A stretch of DNA of 64,000 nucleotides from Maricurvus nonylphenolicus. Lineage in GTDB: Bacteria > Pseudomonadota > Gammaproteobacteria > Pseudomonadales > Cellvibrionaceae. The DNA is taken from contig NZ_AP031498.1 in NCBI RefSeq assembly GCF_042854845.1, forward strand, positions 3,906,001 through 3,970,000. Reading direction: 5' to 3'. The translations under genes were made by a program, and so were the position numbers. The stretch's first letter is position 1, and each line of letters starts with the position of its first letter. Of this stretch, positions 27,405 through 36,517 are shown one piece after another. Below the pieces are notes generated by a model, which did not search any database, was not told the origin of the DNA, and worked only from the letters and a program-made list of their open reading frames with translations.

Positions 27405-27878
27405 ATGCCTAAAATGCTTTGGAGCCCGGAGTATGAATTGGGCCTTGAGGTCATCGACAATCAACACCACCGGATTGTGAATTACATCAACGATCTCTAC
27501 GACGTTGCCGAGGAAAGCGCGAGCGAGGAACAGCTAAAGGAAGTGCTGAACAATTTGGTCGATTACACGCTATCTCACTTTGCTTTTGAAGAATCCCTGA
27601 TGGAGGAAGCCCAGTATCCAGATCTTCAGGAACACCAACTGGTACACCAAAACTTCTCGCACTTAATCGAGGGGCTGCAACAGCGCTTCAATCAAGGTGA
27701 AGCCATTGCCCAGGAACTGGCCAGCCTGCTACAGGAGTGGCTGATCAAGCACATCATGACCGAAGATGTTGCCTATGTTGGTATTGTGAAGGAAAACCTG
27801 CTGGGGATTCCGCCGGAGAAACATCAGAGTTGGGTGCAGTCGCAACTGAAAAAGTACTTTCAGTACTATCATAATTAA
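27405..27878 (+). CDS. Bacteriohemerythrin (second of a tandem pair)
   Basis: 157 residues from ATG 27405, with AAAGGAATT before it; the frame is open from 27363 but overlaps the previous gene without a start signal. Ligands are kept: IDNQHHRI, LSHFAFEE, LQEHQLVHQNF, IKHIMTED. It has a longer C-terminal helix (PEKHQSWVQSQLKKY) than its neighbour. It clearly arose by tandem duplication and is probably cotranscribed. Confidence 0.92.
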   Translation: MPKMLWSPEYELGLEVIDNQHHRIVNYINDLYDVAEESASEEQLKEVLNNLVDYTLSHFAFEESLMEEAQYPDLQEHQLVHQNFSHLIEGLQQRFNQGEAIAQELASLLQEWLIKHIMTEDVAYVGIVKENLLGIPPEKHQSWVQSQLKKYFQYYHN

Positions 27879-27911
27879 AATCAGCACAACTAAATCGGCA
27901 CAACTCAAGCC

Positions 27912-28571
27912 CTAGGAAAAAACCTGATCCAACACCAGACGCTCGAGGCCTTGCCCCTGGCAGCCACTGAGTTTGACCATTGTTGCCGCCACCTGCTCAC
28001 CGCGAATCGGGCGATAGCGCCTTAAGCCCGGCAACAGGCACAGTGCGGGTAATAGCCAACTGCCAATCATTTCTCCCACCCGTAAATGATCGCGTGTGCC
28101 CAACAAGAGCGACGGCTGCAGAATACTGACACGGGGAAAACCGAGTTTCTCAATGGCTTGCTCCAGTTCGCCTTTCATCTTCATATAACCACTGGAACTC
28201 TGGACATTGGCTCCGGATGAGGACACCAGTAAATAGTGGCTGACACCCTGCTTGGCCGCCAATTGCGCCGCCCTGTATTGGTAATCGACATCAACGATGC
28301 GTTGAGCCTCCAGAGAGCCGGCTTGCTTGCGGGTAGTACCGAGACAGGAAAACAGAATATCGCCTTTAAACACGTCCGCAGTCTTTTCCAGCTGATCGAA
28401 ATCCACCACCTGGTTACAAATCTTGTCGCTGCCATAGTCGACAGGACGTCGCGTGATGGCTATCACCTGCCCAATGTGTGGAGCTTGCGCCAGCTGCTCA
28501 ACCAATGCGTTGCCCACCAGCCCGGTGGCGCCAATTACAATGGCGACTTTTCCCGCTACAGCCTCAGTCAT
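27912..28571 (-). CDS. NAD(P)-binding atypical SDR/epimerase-like oxidoreductase
   Basis: 219 residues. The start VAIVIGATGLVGNALVEQL is the glycine-rich dinucleotide-binding loop. LFSCLGTTRKQAGS, YLLVSSSGANVQSSSGYMKMKGELE (with YxxxK) and VSILQPSLLLGTR follow the HTATIP2-like NAD(P)-binding family. The substrate is unknown. It is convergent with the hemerythrin genes and divergent from the phosphodiesterase gene. Confidence 0.8.
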   Translation of the reverse strand: MTEAVAGKVAIVIGATGLVGNALVEQLAQAPHIGQVIAITRRPVDYGSDKICNQVVDFDQLEKTADVFKGDILFSCLGTTRKQAGSLEAQRIVDVDYQYRAAQLAAKQGVSHYLLVSSSGANVQSSSGYMKMKGELEQAIEKLGFPRVSILQPSLLLGTRDHLRVGEMIGSWLLPALCLLPGLRRYRPIRGEQVAATMVKLSGCQGQGLERLVLDQVFS

Positions 28572-28754
28572 TTATCGTCATCCAAACTACCAAAAAATTC
28601 GGCTTAGACTATAACAAAGACGGCCGCCCTACGCTTGGCCTGCTACGCCAACCTATGAACTATACTCTTGCTTAATTCAACTTATAAAACAGCCCTCGGG
28701 AACCAATCACGCTTGCGGGCATCTACATCTTGGCGCCTGCTGTTGGAATCGTTT

Positions 28755-31019
28755 ATGCCCTATCGTTACCGTTTTATCCTCGCCTATGCCGCTATTCTGC
28801 TATTGGCAGTGCTGCTGTCGGGCTTTATTTATCTCAACGATCAGCGCCTGCAGACCACCTCCGATCATCTGTTTAACGAAACCCTGCCGCTGCTGCGTAC
28901 CGTCAACCAACTGCGCAGCGCCAAAGTAGAACACGAACGTTTACTGTATGAATATTATGCAACGACTGACCGCCTGCGCCTGTTGCCCGCGATTCAGTCA
29001 GCTCAACAGCAAATGGCATCTCTGTTTCGGCAGCTGGAAGGTCAGCCTTTGGCCATGCTAGATGACAGCCTGCATACGATGGAGTCGATCAAACAAACGG
29101 CTCACAAGCTGGATCAAAACCTGATGAAAGACAGGGTTGATTGGGATTTAGCCAGAACCCATTTAATTGAGTTGAGCAGTGCCGGGCGTCGTATAGACCC
29201 TTACTTCGACAGTTTTGTCCGTGAAATTGAAGCCGAAGCCAAACTCGAGTCAGATGCCAGCCGCGCCGGCGGTAAACTCGGTGCTCAGTTGGTGATAGGT
29301 TTCTGTGTCGCCATTGTCACCATCGCCCTGTTTGTCGCCTTCTTTGTTAACCGCTATATCCGCGAAACCGCCGAGCGCAAACGCCTGGCGATGTTTGTAG
29401 AACGCAATCCCAGCCCGGTCATCAGCGCCGATGATCACGGCCGTATTCACTACCTCAACCCTGCGGCTAGCCAATTACTGAAAGACTTGCAGCTGGAATC
29501 CGAGCCAGAAAAGCTGATTCCCCAGGTACTGCAAGATGTGTGGCAGAGCGGCGGCCACACCGCCAGTGGCAATATTCAACTTAATGATATTGTGCTGGAT
29601 TTTAACCTGTCGATTCTCAGGGATCTGGAACTGGCACATATTCACTTTAAGGATATTACCGAACAGCGCCAGGCCGAGCAGGCGTTACTCCATCAAGCCA
29701 AACACGATCTACTCACCCAACTGCCAAACCGTGGCCAGTTGGAAGTCTGGCTGGCGCAAAATACCCAGCACTCCAACAGTTTCCATTTGGTGCTGTTAAA
29801 TCTACACCACTTCGAGCGTATTACCGCTACTTACGGCTATCAATATGGCGATATGCTGTTGTGCCACGCCTCAGAGCGTATCAACCAGCTGTTGCAAGAC
29901 GCTGATCTTCCACGTCCCGGTTTGTGTCGCCTGGACGGTTCCAACTTTGCCTTTATGGTACCGGCATCCGGTCTGAGCAATACCCAGCAGCACCGCACCC
30001 AACAACTGGCACAGACACTGATCGACAGCTTCTCCGCACCTTTCTGCCTCAACGATAACGAGTTTTATCTGTCTCTGTGCATGGGGGTCAGTCACTACCC
30101 CAGCGATAGTGGTAATGTCGCCGGCCTGTTAAAAGCCGCCGATAGCGCATTAATGGAAAGCCGTCGCGAAGAAGGCAACAGCGTGCATTTTTACAACAGC
30201 CAGCTGCAGGGCATCCACGCCCAACACCTGAAGATAGAAACGGAACTGCGCCAGGCCATAAACAACAATGAACTGGAACTGTTTTATCAACCGAAAATGG
30301 ACAGCCATAACGGTGAGATCCACAGCTGTGAATCCCTACTGCGCTGGCTAAACGATGAAGGCAGGCCACGTTACTCACCGGTCGAGTTTATTCCCGTCGC
30401 CGAGCAATCCGGTTTGATTATTCCCTTGGGCGAATGGGTATTGGAAACTGCTTTTGCCCAAGCCAACCACTGGCGCCAGCACCAGCCTATGGTCACCGCC
30501 ATTAACCTGTCGCAACGGCAATTCCAGCATCACGATTTTCTGCCCCTGCTACAACGCCTGAAAGACAAATATCCAGGGATTGAGCCCTTTATCGAACTTG
30601 AGATCACCGAAAGTCTGTTAATGCAGGATGTCAGTTGCAGCATAAGTACCATGCAGGCCATTAAGGACATGGGCTTTGCCCTGTCCATCGATGATTTTGG
30701 CACCGGTTATTCATCACTGAGTTACCTGAAGGAATTCCCTATCGACAAGCTGAAAATTGACCGCAGCTTTGTGATGGATATGACGAATAATAAAGAAGAT
30801 CAGATGTTGGTCGAAACTATTATACAACTGGCCCATTCATTGGGATTGGCGACGGTGGCTGAAGGCGTGGAGACACAGGATCAATTACAAGCCCTGCAAT
30901 CCATTCACTGTGCCGAAATTCAAGGCTACTTGATCAGCCGCCCATTATCGGCCCAGGACTATGCTGAATTTATGGCCTCCTACTATCAGGGCCAACAATC
31001 ACAACTGAAGCCAGTCTGA
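28755..31019 (+). CDS. Membrane c-di-GMP phosphodiesterase (sensor-PAS-degenerate GGDEF-EAL)
   Basis: About 754 residues from ATG 28755; the frame opens at TTG 28668, which has no ribosome site. Order: TM helix 6-27, helical periplasmic sensor about 28-173, TM 174-202, PAS about 212-300, GGDEF-like domain, EAL domain. The cyclase signature is replaced by LDGSNF at about 392-397, so it should not make c-di-GMP. The EAL domain keeps ESLLRW, NLSQRQF, ELEITES, IDDFGTGYSS (about 646) and VAEGVET, so hydrolysis is likely. The sensor resembles that of the chemoreceptor gene 35 bp downstream. Confidence 0.88.
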   Translation: MPYRYRFILAYAAILLLAVLLSGFIYLNDQRLQTTSDHLFNETLPLLRTVNQLRSAKVEHERLLYEYYATTDRLRLLPAIQSAQQQMASLFRQLEGQPLAMLDDSLHTMESIKQTAHKLDQNLMKDRVDWDLARTHLIELSSAGRRIDPYFDSFVREIEAEAKLESDASRAGGKLGAQLVIGFCVAIVTIALFVAFFVNRYIRETAERKRLAMFVERNPSPVISADDHGRIHYLNPAASQLLKDLQLESEPEKLIPQVLQDVWQSGGHTASGNIQLNDIVLDFNLSILRDLELAHIHFKDITEQRQAEQALLHQAKHDLLTQLPNRGQLEVWLAQNTQHSNSFHLVLLNLHHFERITATYGYQYGDMLLCHASERINQLLQDADLPRPGLCRLDGSNFAFMVPASGLSNTQQHRTQQLAQTLIDSFSAPFCLNDNEFYLSLCMGVSHYPSDSGNVAGLLKAADSALMESRREEGNSVHFYNSQLQGIHAQHLKIETELRQAINNNELELFYQPKMDSHNGEIHSCESLLRWLNDEGRPRYSPVEFIPVAEQSGLIIPLGEWVLETAFAQANHWRQHQPMVTAINLSQRQFQHHDFLPLLQRLKDKYPGIEPFIELEITESLLMQDVSCSISTMQAIKDMGFALSIDDFGTGYSSLSYLKEFPIDKLKIDRSFVMDMTNNKEDQMLVETIIQLAHSLGLATVAEGVETQDQLQALQSIHCAEIQGYLISRPLSAQDYAEFMASYYQGQQSQLKPV

Positions 31020-31054
31020 ACACAATACAATTTATTTACACAGAGACATTGCTT

Positions 31055-32662
31055 ATGGCCAAGTTCCTATCGTCGATCAGTGCCAAAATCTTTCTTGGCT
31101 ATGCCACGGTACTCCTGGTGACCATCGTCACCACCGTTGCCATCAGCAATACCAACCGCCAGGTGCAGCAGGAAGTCTCGGCATTTGTTGAGCAGACCTT
31201 GCCGCAACTTGGCCAGTTACAGTCTTTGGCACAGACAGTTAAGGAACTCGAAATTGCCGCCTACTCTCTGTACGGCACCACCACTGATAGTGCTGCATTT
31301 AATCGCAGCTACCAGGCAGGCATGAGTAATATCCAATCCACGATTCAATCCCTGCGTTCCAGTGGTTTGGCCCTCGATGCCCTTAACAGTCAACAGCAGC
31401 AACTCGACAGCGCGCTGCAGGATATCAACCGCATTATGTCAGCGGGCTCCGTGGATTGGGATGCCGCACGCGATAGCCTGGCATCACTCTCTGGTAAAGC
31501 TGGCGATATTAACAAGGAGCTGCGTCGCCTGACCGCAAACGTTGAACAGAAAAGCCAGGCTAGCTCGAAAATGATGATTGACGATCTGTCCGGCGCGGCA
31601 CTGCTTATTACCCTGATGATTGGCATTATTATTGTTGTTGCCGTAATTGCCTATGTGCTGGCTCGCCGCCAGGTAGCCGCGCCTATTCAGGCGCTGTCAC
31701 ACACCCTGCTGCAAGTTGCCGACAACCGCGACCTCACCATCCAGCTGCCTCGCAATACCAATGATGAAGTGGGCCAGTCCGCAGACAGCGTAAATGGCTT
31801 GCTAGCCAGTTTCCGCAACGGTCTTACCGAAGTGCTCGGCGCAATCGATGGTATCAGTCATTCTGTCACCACTCTGGGCAAAACCAGTTATGACTCCAGC
31901 CAGGCGGTTAACAATCTGAAAAGTTCGATCCATCAACTGGTCGGCCAAATGCAAAACCTGCAAACTGAAATTCAAAGCGGTACTGAGCGCTCCGTCATTG
32001 CTGCCGATATAGCCGAACGAGGCGCCAGCGAGGTAAAAGACGGTGAACAGCAAGTCACCAATACCTCTGACAGTATCGCTAAACTGGCCAGTGATCTGGA
32101 AACCACCGCTACTATGCTACTGAATCTGCGTTCATCCGGTGATCAGGTATCATCTGTCGTGGGCACCATTGCAGAGATTGCCGACCAGACCAACTTGCTT
32201 GCATTAAATGCCGCCATTGAAGCAGCCCGCGCGGGTGAATCGGGACGCGGTTTTGCCGTGGTAGCTGATGAAGTGCGTACCCTGGCCACTAAGACCCATC
32301 AATCCACGGTGGAGATTAATACCATCCTGGAAACCATCGTCAACTCCATTACCGCCGCTGTTGATACCATGACCAAAAACCAGGAGCAGGCGCAAACGTC
32401 GGTAACACTGGCTGAAGGCACCGTCTCCAGCCTGGCGGATATTCGCAATACCATTCTGGAATTAAGTGATGAATGTAAACAGGTAGCCGCCATGTCCAAC
32501 TCGGCCCAACAGCAAGTCTCCAATGCCACCAGTGATGTGACCAACTTCCAGTTGATTGGCGATACAGTATCGGAAAATAGCGATAAGGTAGAGGTTGCTG
32601 CCGAGTCCTTAAGCCAACTGGCCAGCAACCTCAATCAGGAAGTGCGGCGCTTTAAACTATAA
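31055..32662 (+). CDS. Methyl-accepting chemotaxis protein with a short helical sensor
   Basis: About 535 residues from ATG 31055. TM1 at about 8-28, a helical periplasmic domain (30-185), TM2 (about 187-210), HAMP, then the cytoplasmic signalling hairpin with the conserved tip DQTNLLALNAAIEAARAGE. The periplasmic domain shares pattern and spacing with that of the upstream phosphodiesterase (TLP.L near the start; VDWD.AR..L..LS near the end). No CheW-type pentapeptide tail is seen. It is probably cotranscribed with the phosphodiesterase. Confidence 0.92.
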   Translation: MAKFLSSISAKIFLGYATVLLVTIVTTVAISNTNRQVQQEVSAFVEQTLPQLGQLQSLAQTVKELEIAAYSLYGTTTDSAAFNRSYQAGMSNIQSTIQSLRSSGLALDALNSQQQQLDSALQDINRIMSAGSVDWDAARDSLASLSGKAGDINKELRRLTANVEQKSQASSKMMIDDLSGAALLITLMIGIIIVVAVIAYVLARRQVAAPIQALSHTLLQVADNRDLTIQLPRNTNDEVGQSADSVNGLLASFRNGLTEVLGAIDGISHSVTTLGKTSYDSSQAVNNLKSSIHQLVGQMQNLQTEIQSGTERSVIAADIAERGASEVKDGEQQVTNTSDSIAKLASDLETTATMLLNLRSSGDQVSSVVGTIAEIADQTNLLALNAAIEAARAGESGRGFAVVADEVRTLATKTHQSTVEINTILETIVNSITAAVDTMTKNQEQAQTSVTLAEGTVSSLADIRNTILELSDECKQVAAMSNSAQQQVSNATSDVTNFQLIGDTVSENSDKVEVAAESLSQLASNLNQEVRRFKL

Positions 32663-32677
32663 AAGCAAATCGGTTTA

Positions 32678-32713
32678 ACCTTTTGGTTGCAGTCGAAACC
32701 ACAACCAAAAGGT
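32678..32713 (+). terminator. Hairpin terminator after the chemoreceptor
   Basis: A 12-bp perfect stem ACCTTTTGGTTG/CAACCAAAAGGT with a 12-nt loop, 15 bp past the stop codon. The T run that follows is poor, so strength is uncertain. Confidence 0.6.
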
Positions 32714-32750
32714 GTTCATTTTGGAAATTTTTAATCGCTGGCACCAATAG

Positions 32751-33194
32751 CTATAACATTTGATATTCGGGCAAGCCGAATTCGTTTTCGTCTTGATCGC
32801 CGCTTAAAAAACCACATTCAATCGTTATCCAGATGGGTCCTATAACAGGAATCAAACCCAAAAACAGGAACCAGGCTGAGCGTCCACGATCGTGCAGGCG
32901 CTTAACCAGAACAGCCCACCAGGCACCACCCGTTAGTGTACTCATCAGCGTCCAGAACTTTATTTGTGCCACGGCTGTTGGATCAGATATTTCAAATCCC
33001 AAAATAGTCATAAGCAGCAAGAAGTCTTCGACGTAGCCGTCCACCAACCAGATCTCTCCATCAAGCCATCCCATGCTGTAACAAAGCAGATTAATAACAC
33101 TGCCCCAAAGTAAAAAGGGTATCACCCATTTCTTCCAATAAATTTCACGATTAATGCGGCCATGGGGTGAAAAATAAAGCTGCTGTGAGTACAT
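32751..33194 (-). CDS. DUF805 membrane protein
   Basis: 147 residues. GRINREIYWKKWVIPFLLW at the start and LVKRLHDRGRSAWFLFLGLIP in the second half are the two DUF805 signatures. About four membrane helices. Function is unknown. GGAG lies 9 nt before the ATG. It is divergent from the TonB receptor gene. Confidence 0.85.
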   Translation of the reverse strand: MYSQQLYFSPHGRINREIYWKKWVIPFLLWGSVINLLCYSMGWLDGEIWLVDGYVEDFLLLMTILGFEISDPTAVAQIKFWTLMSTLTGGAWWAVLVKRLHDRGRSAWFLFLGLIPVIGPIWITIECGFLSGDQDENEFGLPEYQML

Positions 33195-33268
33195 CTCTAA
33201 GGTCTCCTCATCTATGGAGGAGGCACTATAGCCACTCGGTTTTTATCGCTCTAGCCTACAACAGCCGT

Positions 33269-33310
33269 TTGGCGCCAGATACCCAAAGATAGGCGCCCAA
33301 GAACCAATTC
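33269..33310 (+). promoter_or_regulatory. Distal tandem operator pair upstream of the TonB receptor
   Basis: Two direct half-sites start at 33269 (TTGGCG...ACCCAAA) and 33290 (TAGGCG...ACCAATT), 21 bp apart. They repeat the proximal pair 82 bp downstream. No -10 hexamer sits 38 nt after the second copy, so this pair is probably an auxiliary or looping site. Confidence 0.65.
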
Positions 33311-33350
33311 CAATCTCCCCTTACATTTCCTGCTGCTTTTCCCGCTGCCA

Positions 33351-33415
33351 TTGGCGTAAAACCACCAATTGTTGGCGGTAGGTACCAATAGCGTATCGGG
33401 AGGGCTGGATACCAT
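33351..33415 (+). promoter_or_regulatory. Activator-type promoter of the TonB receptor gene (tandem operator plus -10)
   Basis: Half-sites start at 33351 (TTGGCG...ACCAATT) and 33372 (TTGGCG...ACCAATA), 21 bp apart. TACCAT at 33410-33415 starts 38 nt after the proximal copy, as in four other promoters of the island. There is no -35 consensus, which fits activator dependence. It predicts a 5' leader of about 78 nt before the ATG at 33500. Confidence 0.7.
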
Positions 33416-33499
33416 GAAAAAGTAGCACCAAAAGATATAGCTACATCCTTTATCAACACTATCAGCAATACAACAATAAGATGAGAGCTGGAGGAGAAT

Positions 33500-35911
33500 A
33501 TGAAAATGTTTGCCCACAGTGCCTTAGCACTGGCAATCACGACAGCAAGTTTAGCAATAGCCGAGGAAGCCGAAAATGAGAGCATTGGTAACGACAATCT
33601 GATTGAAGAAATTATTGTTACCGCACAAAAGCGGAAACAAAATGTTCTCGACGTGCCTATTTCAGTCGATGTTGTACAGGGTGAAGAAATTAGCGCCCTG
33701 GGTATAGGTGCATTGGATGAACTCTCCACCCTGGTACCTGGCCTGGTGGTTCAGGAAGGCGCGCAGTCTACCCGTGTGAGTATGCGCGGTATGGGTTCCG
33801 GCCCCAATGTGGGTTTTGAACAATCTGTCGGTATGTTTATTGATGGTATCTATAACGGTCGCGATCAGTTATTCCGCCAACCCCTTGTGGACGTCGCAGC
33901 CGTTGAGGTTATCAAGGGGCCACAGAGTTCACTGTTCGGTAAAAACACCACCGCCGGTGCCATCAGTATTACCACAGCCAAACCGGAAGATTTTTTTGAA
34001 GCACATTTAATTTCTGACTTCACTCCGGAATACAACCAATACAACACAGAAGCCGTTGTCTCTGGCCCCCTAACGGAAACCCTGCGCGGTCGCTTGGCGA
34101 TCAAACAATCCGAATCCGACGGTTATATGGACAACAAGCTGCTTAACGAAGATGCCCCACGAGCGAATGATACCGTCGTGCGCTCCAGTCTGGTGTGGCT
34201 GCCATCCGACGATCTGGAAGTGATCGCCAAACTGGAAATCTCCGAGTTTGAAGATCAGGGGGCGCCAAACCGCCTGGATGATGCCGGTGAGTATTTACCG
34301 ATTTATCAAGCGGCACAAAGTGATTTTTCAACCGGCGGTTACGATCGTTTCACCCAGCCGGAAACTTCCAAAACCCGCAGCAAGCTGGCGAGTGTAACGG
34401 CTAACTGGGATCTGGATGACTATACACTCACATCCGTTTCCGGCTGGTCCGAATACACCTATCGTACTGACCAGGATGTGGATTTCGGCCCACTGGAAGT
34501 CCTCAACCAAACACAAGTGCAGGATTACGAACAGTTCAGTCAGGAATTTCGTATTACCTCACCAGAAGGTGAAACCCTGGAATATATTGCCGGTGTGTTT
34601 TATCAACGCACCTGGTTAGATAATCAAGCACAGGTCAATCGCAATTATGATCCCGTGCTGGATCCCGCCGATGTCGCTCAGGTGGGTATCACCACAGGGG
34701 CGGCCTATATTTTCAGTCAGTGTGGTGCTCCTCCCAGCCCTTTAACGCCGGCTTATAACGCCTGTCGTATTGCCAACAGTGCGGCGGCCAACCAGGCCGG
34801 GCAGGATGCGGTCGATGCTTTTACCGCCCCCTATGCGACTCTCACTGACTTCTCTCAAAATTCAGAAAGCTGGGCTATCTTCGGCCAGGTCACCTGGAAT
34901 ATTGATGAAGACTGGAGCCTTACCGCGGGATTCCGTTATACCGAAGAACATAAAACAGCCCAGCGCACGCTGGTCTACAACGAATTCCAGTCTGATGACG
35001 CGCTGGGAACCTCCAGTGCCAACGCTAACAACATAATTGCCTTCAGTAACTTGTTGGGTGTTGAAGCCCATGAGATCAAAGACAAATACGAACCCGAAAG
35101 TCTATCCCCCTCATTGCACCTGCAATACCAATGGGATGACAACACCATGATCTACGCGTCTATCTCTCAGGGTTACAAATCCGGTGGTTTTAATGCGGTA
35201 GGCACCAGTGACACCAGCTTTGATTTTGAAGACGAAGAGGTGATTGGTTATGAACTGGGAGCCAAATCCAGTTTGTTAGGCGGACAAGCCACCGTTTCCG
35301 CAGCAGCCTTCTACAACCTGTACGATAACCTGCAGGTCAGTGCCTTTGAAGTGGGCAGCTTTGAAATTACCAACGCAGCCCAGGCCGTAACCCAGGGTAT
35401 TGAGTTTAACGGCTCCTGGAATATCACCCCGGATCTGAAACTCAGCGGCGCGGCCACATGGCTCGAAGCCTATTACCGGGAGTTCGAAAATGCCTCCTGC
35501 ACCCTGGATCAAATCAACGCCCTGCCACAAGGCAGTAACTGTACCCAGGATCTATCCGGCGAAGATCTGGCCTATGCGCCTGAATGGAATATCAGCCTGG
35601 GGCTCGATCACCGTTACCGCCTCAATGAGGATATGGAGTTACTGAGCTATCTTGGCGCTGTCTATATTGATGATATGTACCTGACTCAGGATCAGGATGA
35701 TTTCACCAAAGAAGAAGCCCATATTCTGGTCAATGCACGCTTGGGACTGGCTGCGGTGTCTGGCGGCTGGGAAGTATCCCTGCTCGGCAAGAATATTACC
35801 GACGAGGAGATGCGTGGCTTTGCCGATGATGTACCCGGTACCAGCGGTGGCCAGATTGCCTATGTGCTACCGCCACGCAGCGTGGCGATTCAGTTTAAGC
35901 TGTTTTATTAA
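33500..35911 (+). CDS. TonB-dependent outer-membrane receptor
   Basis: 803 residues. A signal peptide (AHSALALAITTASLAIAEEA) and a TonB box-like IEEIIVTAQKR start the protein. The plug domain follows (IGALDELSTLVPGLVVQEGA; VEVIKGPQSSLFGKNTTAGA). The barrel ends in a C-terminal aromatic strand (PPRSVAIQFKLFY). It has the look of receptors for hydrophobic or organic substrates encoded beside catabolic genes rather than of a clear siderophore receptor. GGAGGAGAAT before the ATG is a very strong ribosome site. A tandem operator promoter lies upstream. The ligand is unknown. Confidence 0.93.
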   Translation: MKMFAHSALALAITTASLAIAEEAENESIGNDNLIEEIIVTAQKRKQNVLDVPISVDVVQGEEISALGIGALDELSTLVPGLVVQEGAQSTRVSMRGMGSGPNVGFEQSVGMFIDGIYNGRDQLFRQPLVDVAAVEVIKGPQSSLFGKNTTAGAISITTAKPEDFFEAHLISDFTPEYNQYNTEAVVSGPLTETLRGRLAIKQSESDGYMDNKLLNEDAPRANDTVVRSSLVWLPSDDLEVIAKLEISEFEDQGAPNRLDDAGEYLPIYQAAQSDFSTGGYDRFTQPETSKTRSKLASVTANWDLDDYTLTSVSGWSEYTYRTDQDVDFGPLEVLNQTQVQDYEQFSQEFRITSPEGETLEYIAGVFYQRTWLDNQAQVNRNYDPVLDPADVAQVGITTGAAYIFSQCGAPPSPLTPAYNACRIANSAAANQAGQDAVDAFTAPYATLTDFSQNSESWAIFGQVTWNIDEDWSLTAGFRYTEEHKTAQRTLVYNEFQSDDALGTSSANANNIIAFSNLLGVEAHEIKDKYEPESLSPSLHLQYQWDDNTMIYASISQGYKSGGFNAVGTSDTSFDFEDEEVIGYELGAKSSLLGGQATVSAAAFYNLYDNLQVSAFEVGSFEITNAAQAVTQGIEFNGSWNITPDLKLSGAATWLEAYYREFENASCTLDQINALPQGSNCTQDLSGEDLAYAPEWNISLGLDHRYRLNEDMELLSYLGAVYIDDMYLTQDQDDFTKEEAHILVNARLGLAAVSGGWEVSLLGKNITDEEMRGFADDVPGTSGGQIAYVLPPRSVAIQFKLFY

Positions 35912-35942
35912 GGCGGAATCTCTCTCTGCCAACTCAACTGAC

Positions 35943-35967
35943 GGGGGCTTTCGCCCCCTGATGTTTT
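35943..35967 (+). terminator. Terminator-like hairpin after the TonB receptor
   Basis: A 6-bp GC stem GGGGGC/GCCCCC with a TTTC loop, then TGATGTTTTA. A CU-rich TCTCTCTC tract lies about 20 nt before it. Readthrough into the next gene is likely as the T run is weak. Confidence 0.6.
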
Positions 35968-35983
35968 AGACAGGTCAACCATT

Positions 35984-36469
35984 ATGGACTTTCAACGTTA
36001 TATCCCCAGACACTTATATTCTGAACAACGGTGGCATTCTGAACCGGGTGGGCCGACGGAGCGCTCAGAACGTTTTAACAGCTCTATTAAACCCTCTAGA
36101 GTTGATTTAGTGATGCTATGGGATATGGCGGAAAACCGCAGCCACTCTTACTGGTACTTTTTCACCATGGTGATACTCGGAGTTTGCGGTTTTATATTTA
36201 CGGCAGGCAAGGATTTCTCTACTAGCGAGAAACTGATTGTGTGTACCTGTGTTTTGACCTTTTCGTACATTAACTTTTTTATGAACTATAAAGTCAGCCG
36301 CTTGCTTGACCGGATAAAAGTCGAACTGGAACTGTCCGCCGGACAGGGCGGTGTAGGCATTCAGGCTGATGTGGCTGACACCATTGGCCATAACCGAACG
36401 CTCTGGAGTGCGATCGTCTATTTTTGGACAAATGTGGTGATTGTCGGTGCCATTTTATTGCACTGGTAA
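35984..36469 (+). CDS. Membrane protein of unknown function
   Basis: 161 residues. A polar N-terminal region of about 55 residues (RYIPRHLYSEQRWHSE) precedes two close helices (FTMVILGVCGFIFTAG; LIVCTCVLTFSYINFF). A conserved-looking linker (YKVSRLLDRIKVELELS) and a last helix (SAIVYFWTNVVIVGAILL) follow. I do not recognise a family. It sits between the TonB receptor and SDR genes with short gaps, so it is presumably part of the same catabolic unit. Confidence 0.65.
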   Translation: MDFQRYIPRHLYSEQRWHSEPGGPTERSERFNSSIKPSRVDLVMLWDMAENRSHSYWYFFTMVILGVCGFIFTAGKDFSTSEKLIVCTCVLTFSYINFFMNYKVSRLLDRIKVELELSAGQGGVGIQADVADTIGHNRTLWSAIVYFWTNVVIVGAILLHW

Positions 36470-36517
36470 CAGAGAAACAGAATTACGTGAATTATCGATG
36501 TTGTATGGATTTGAATT

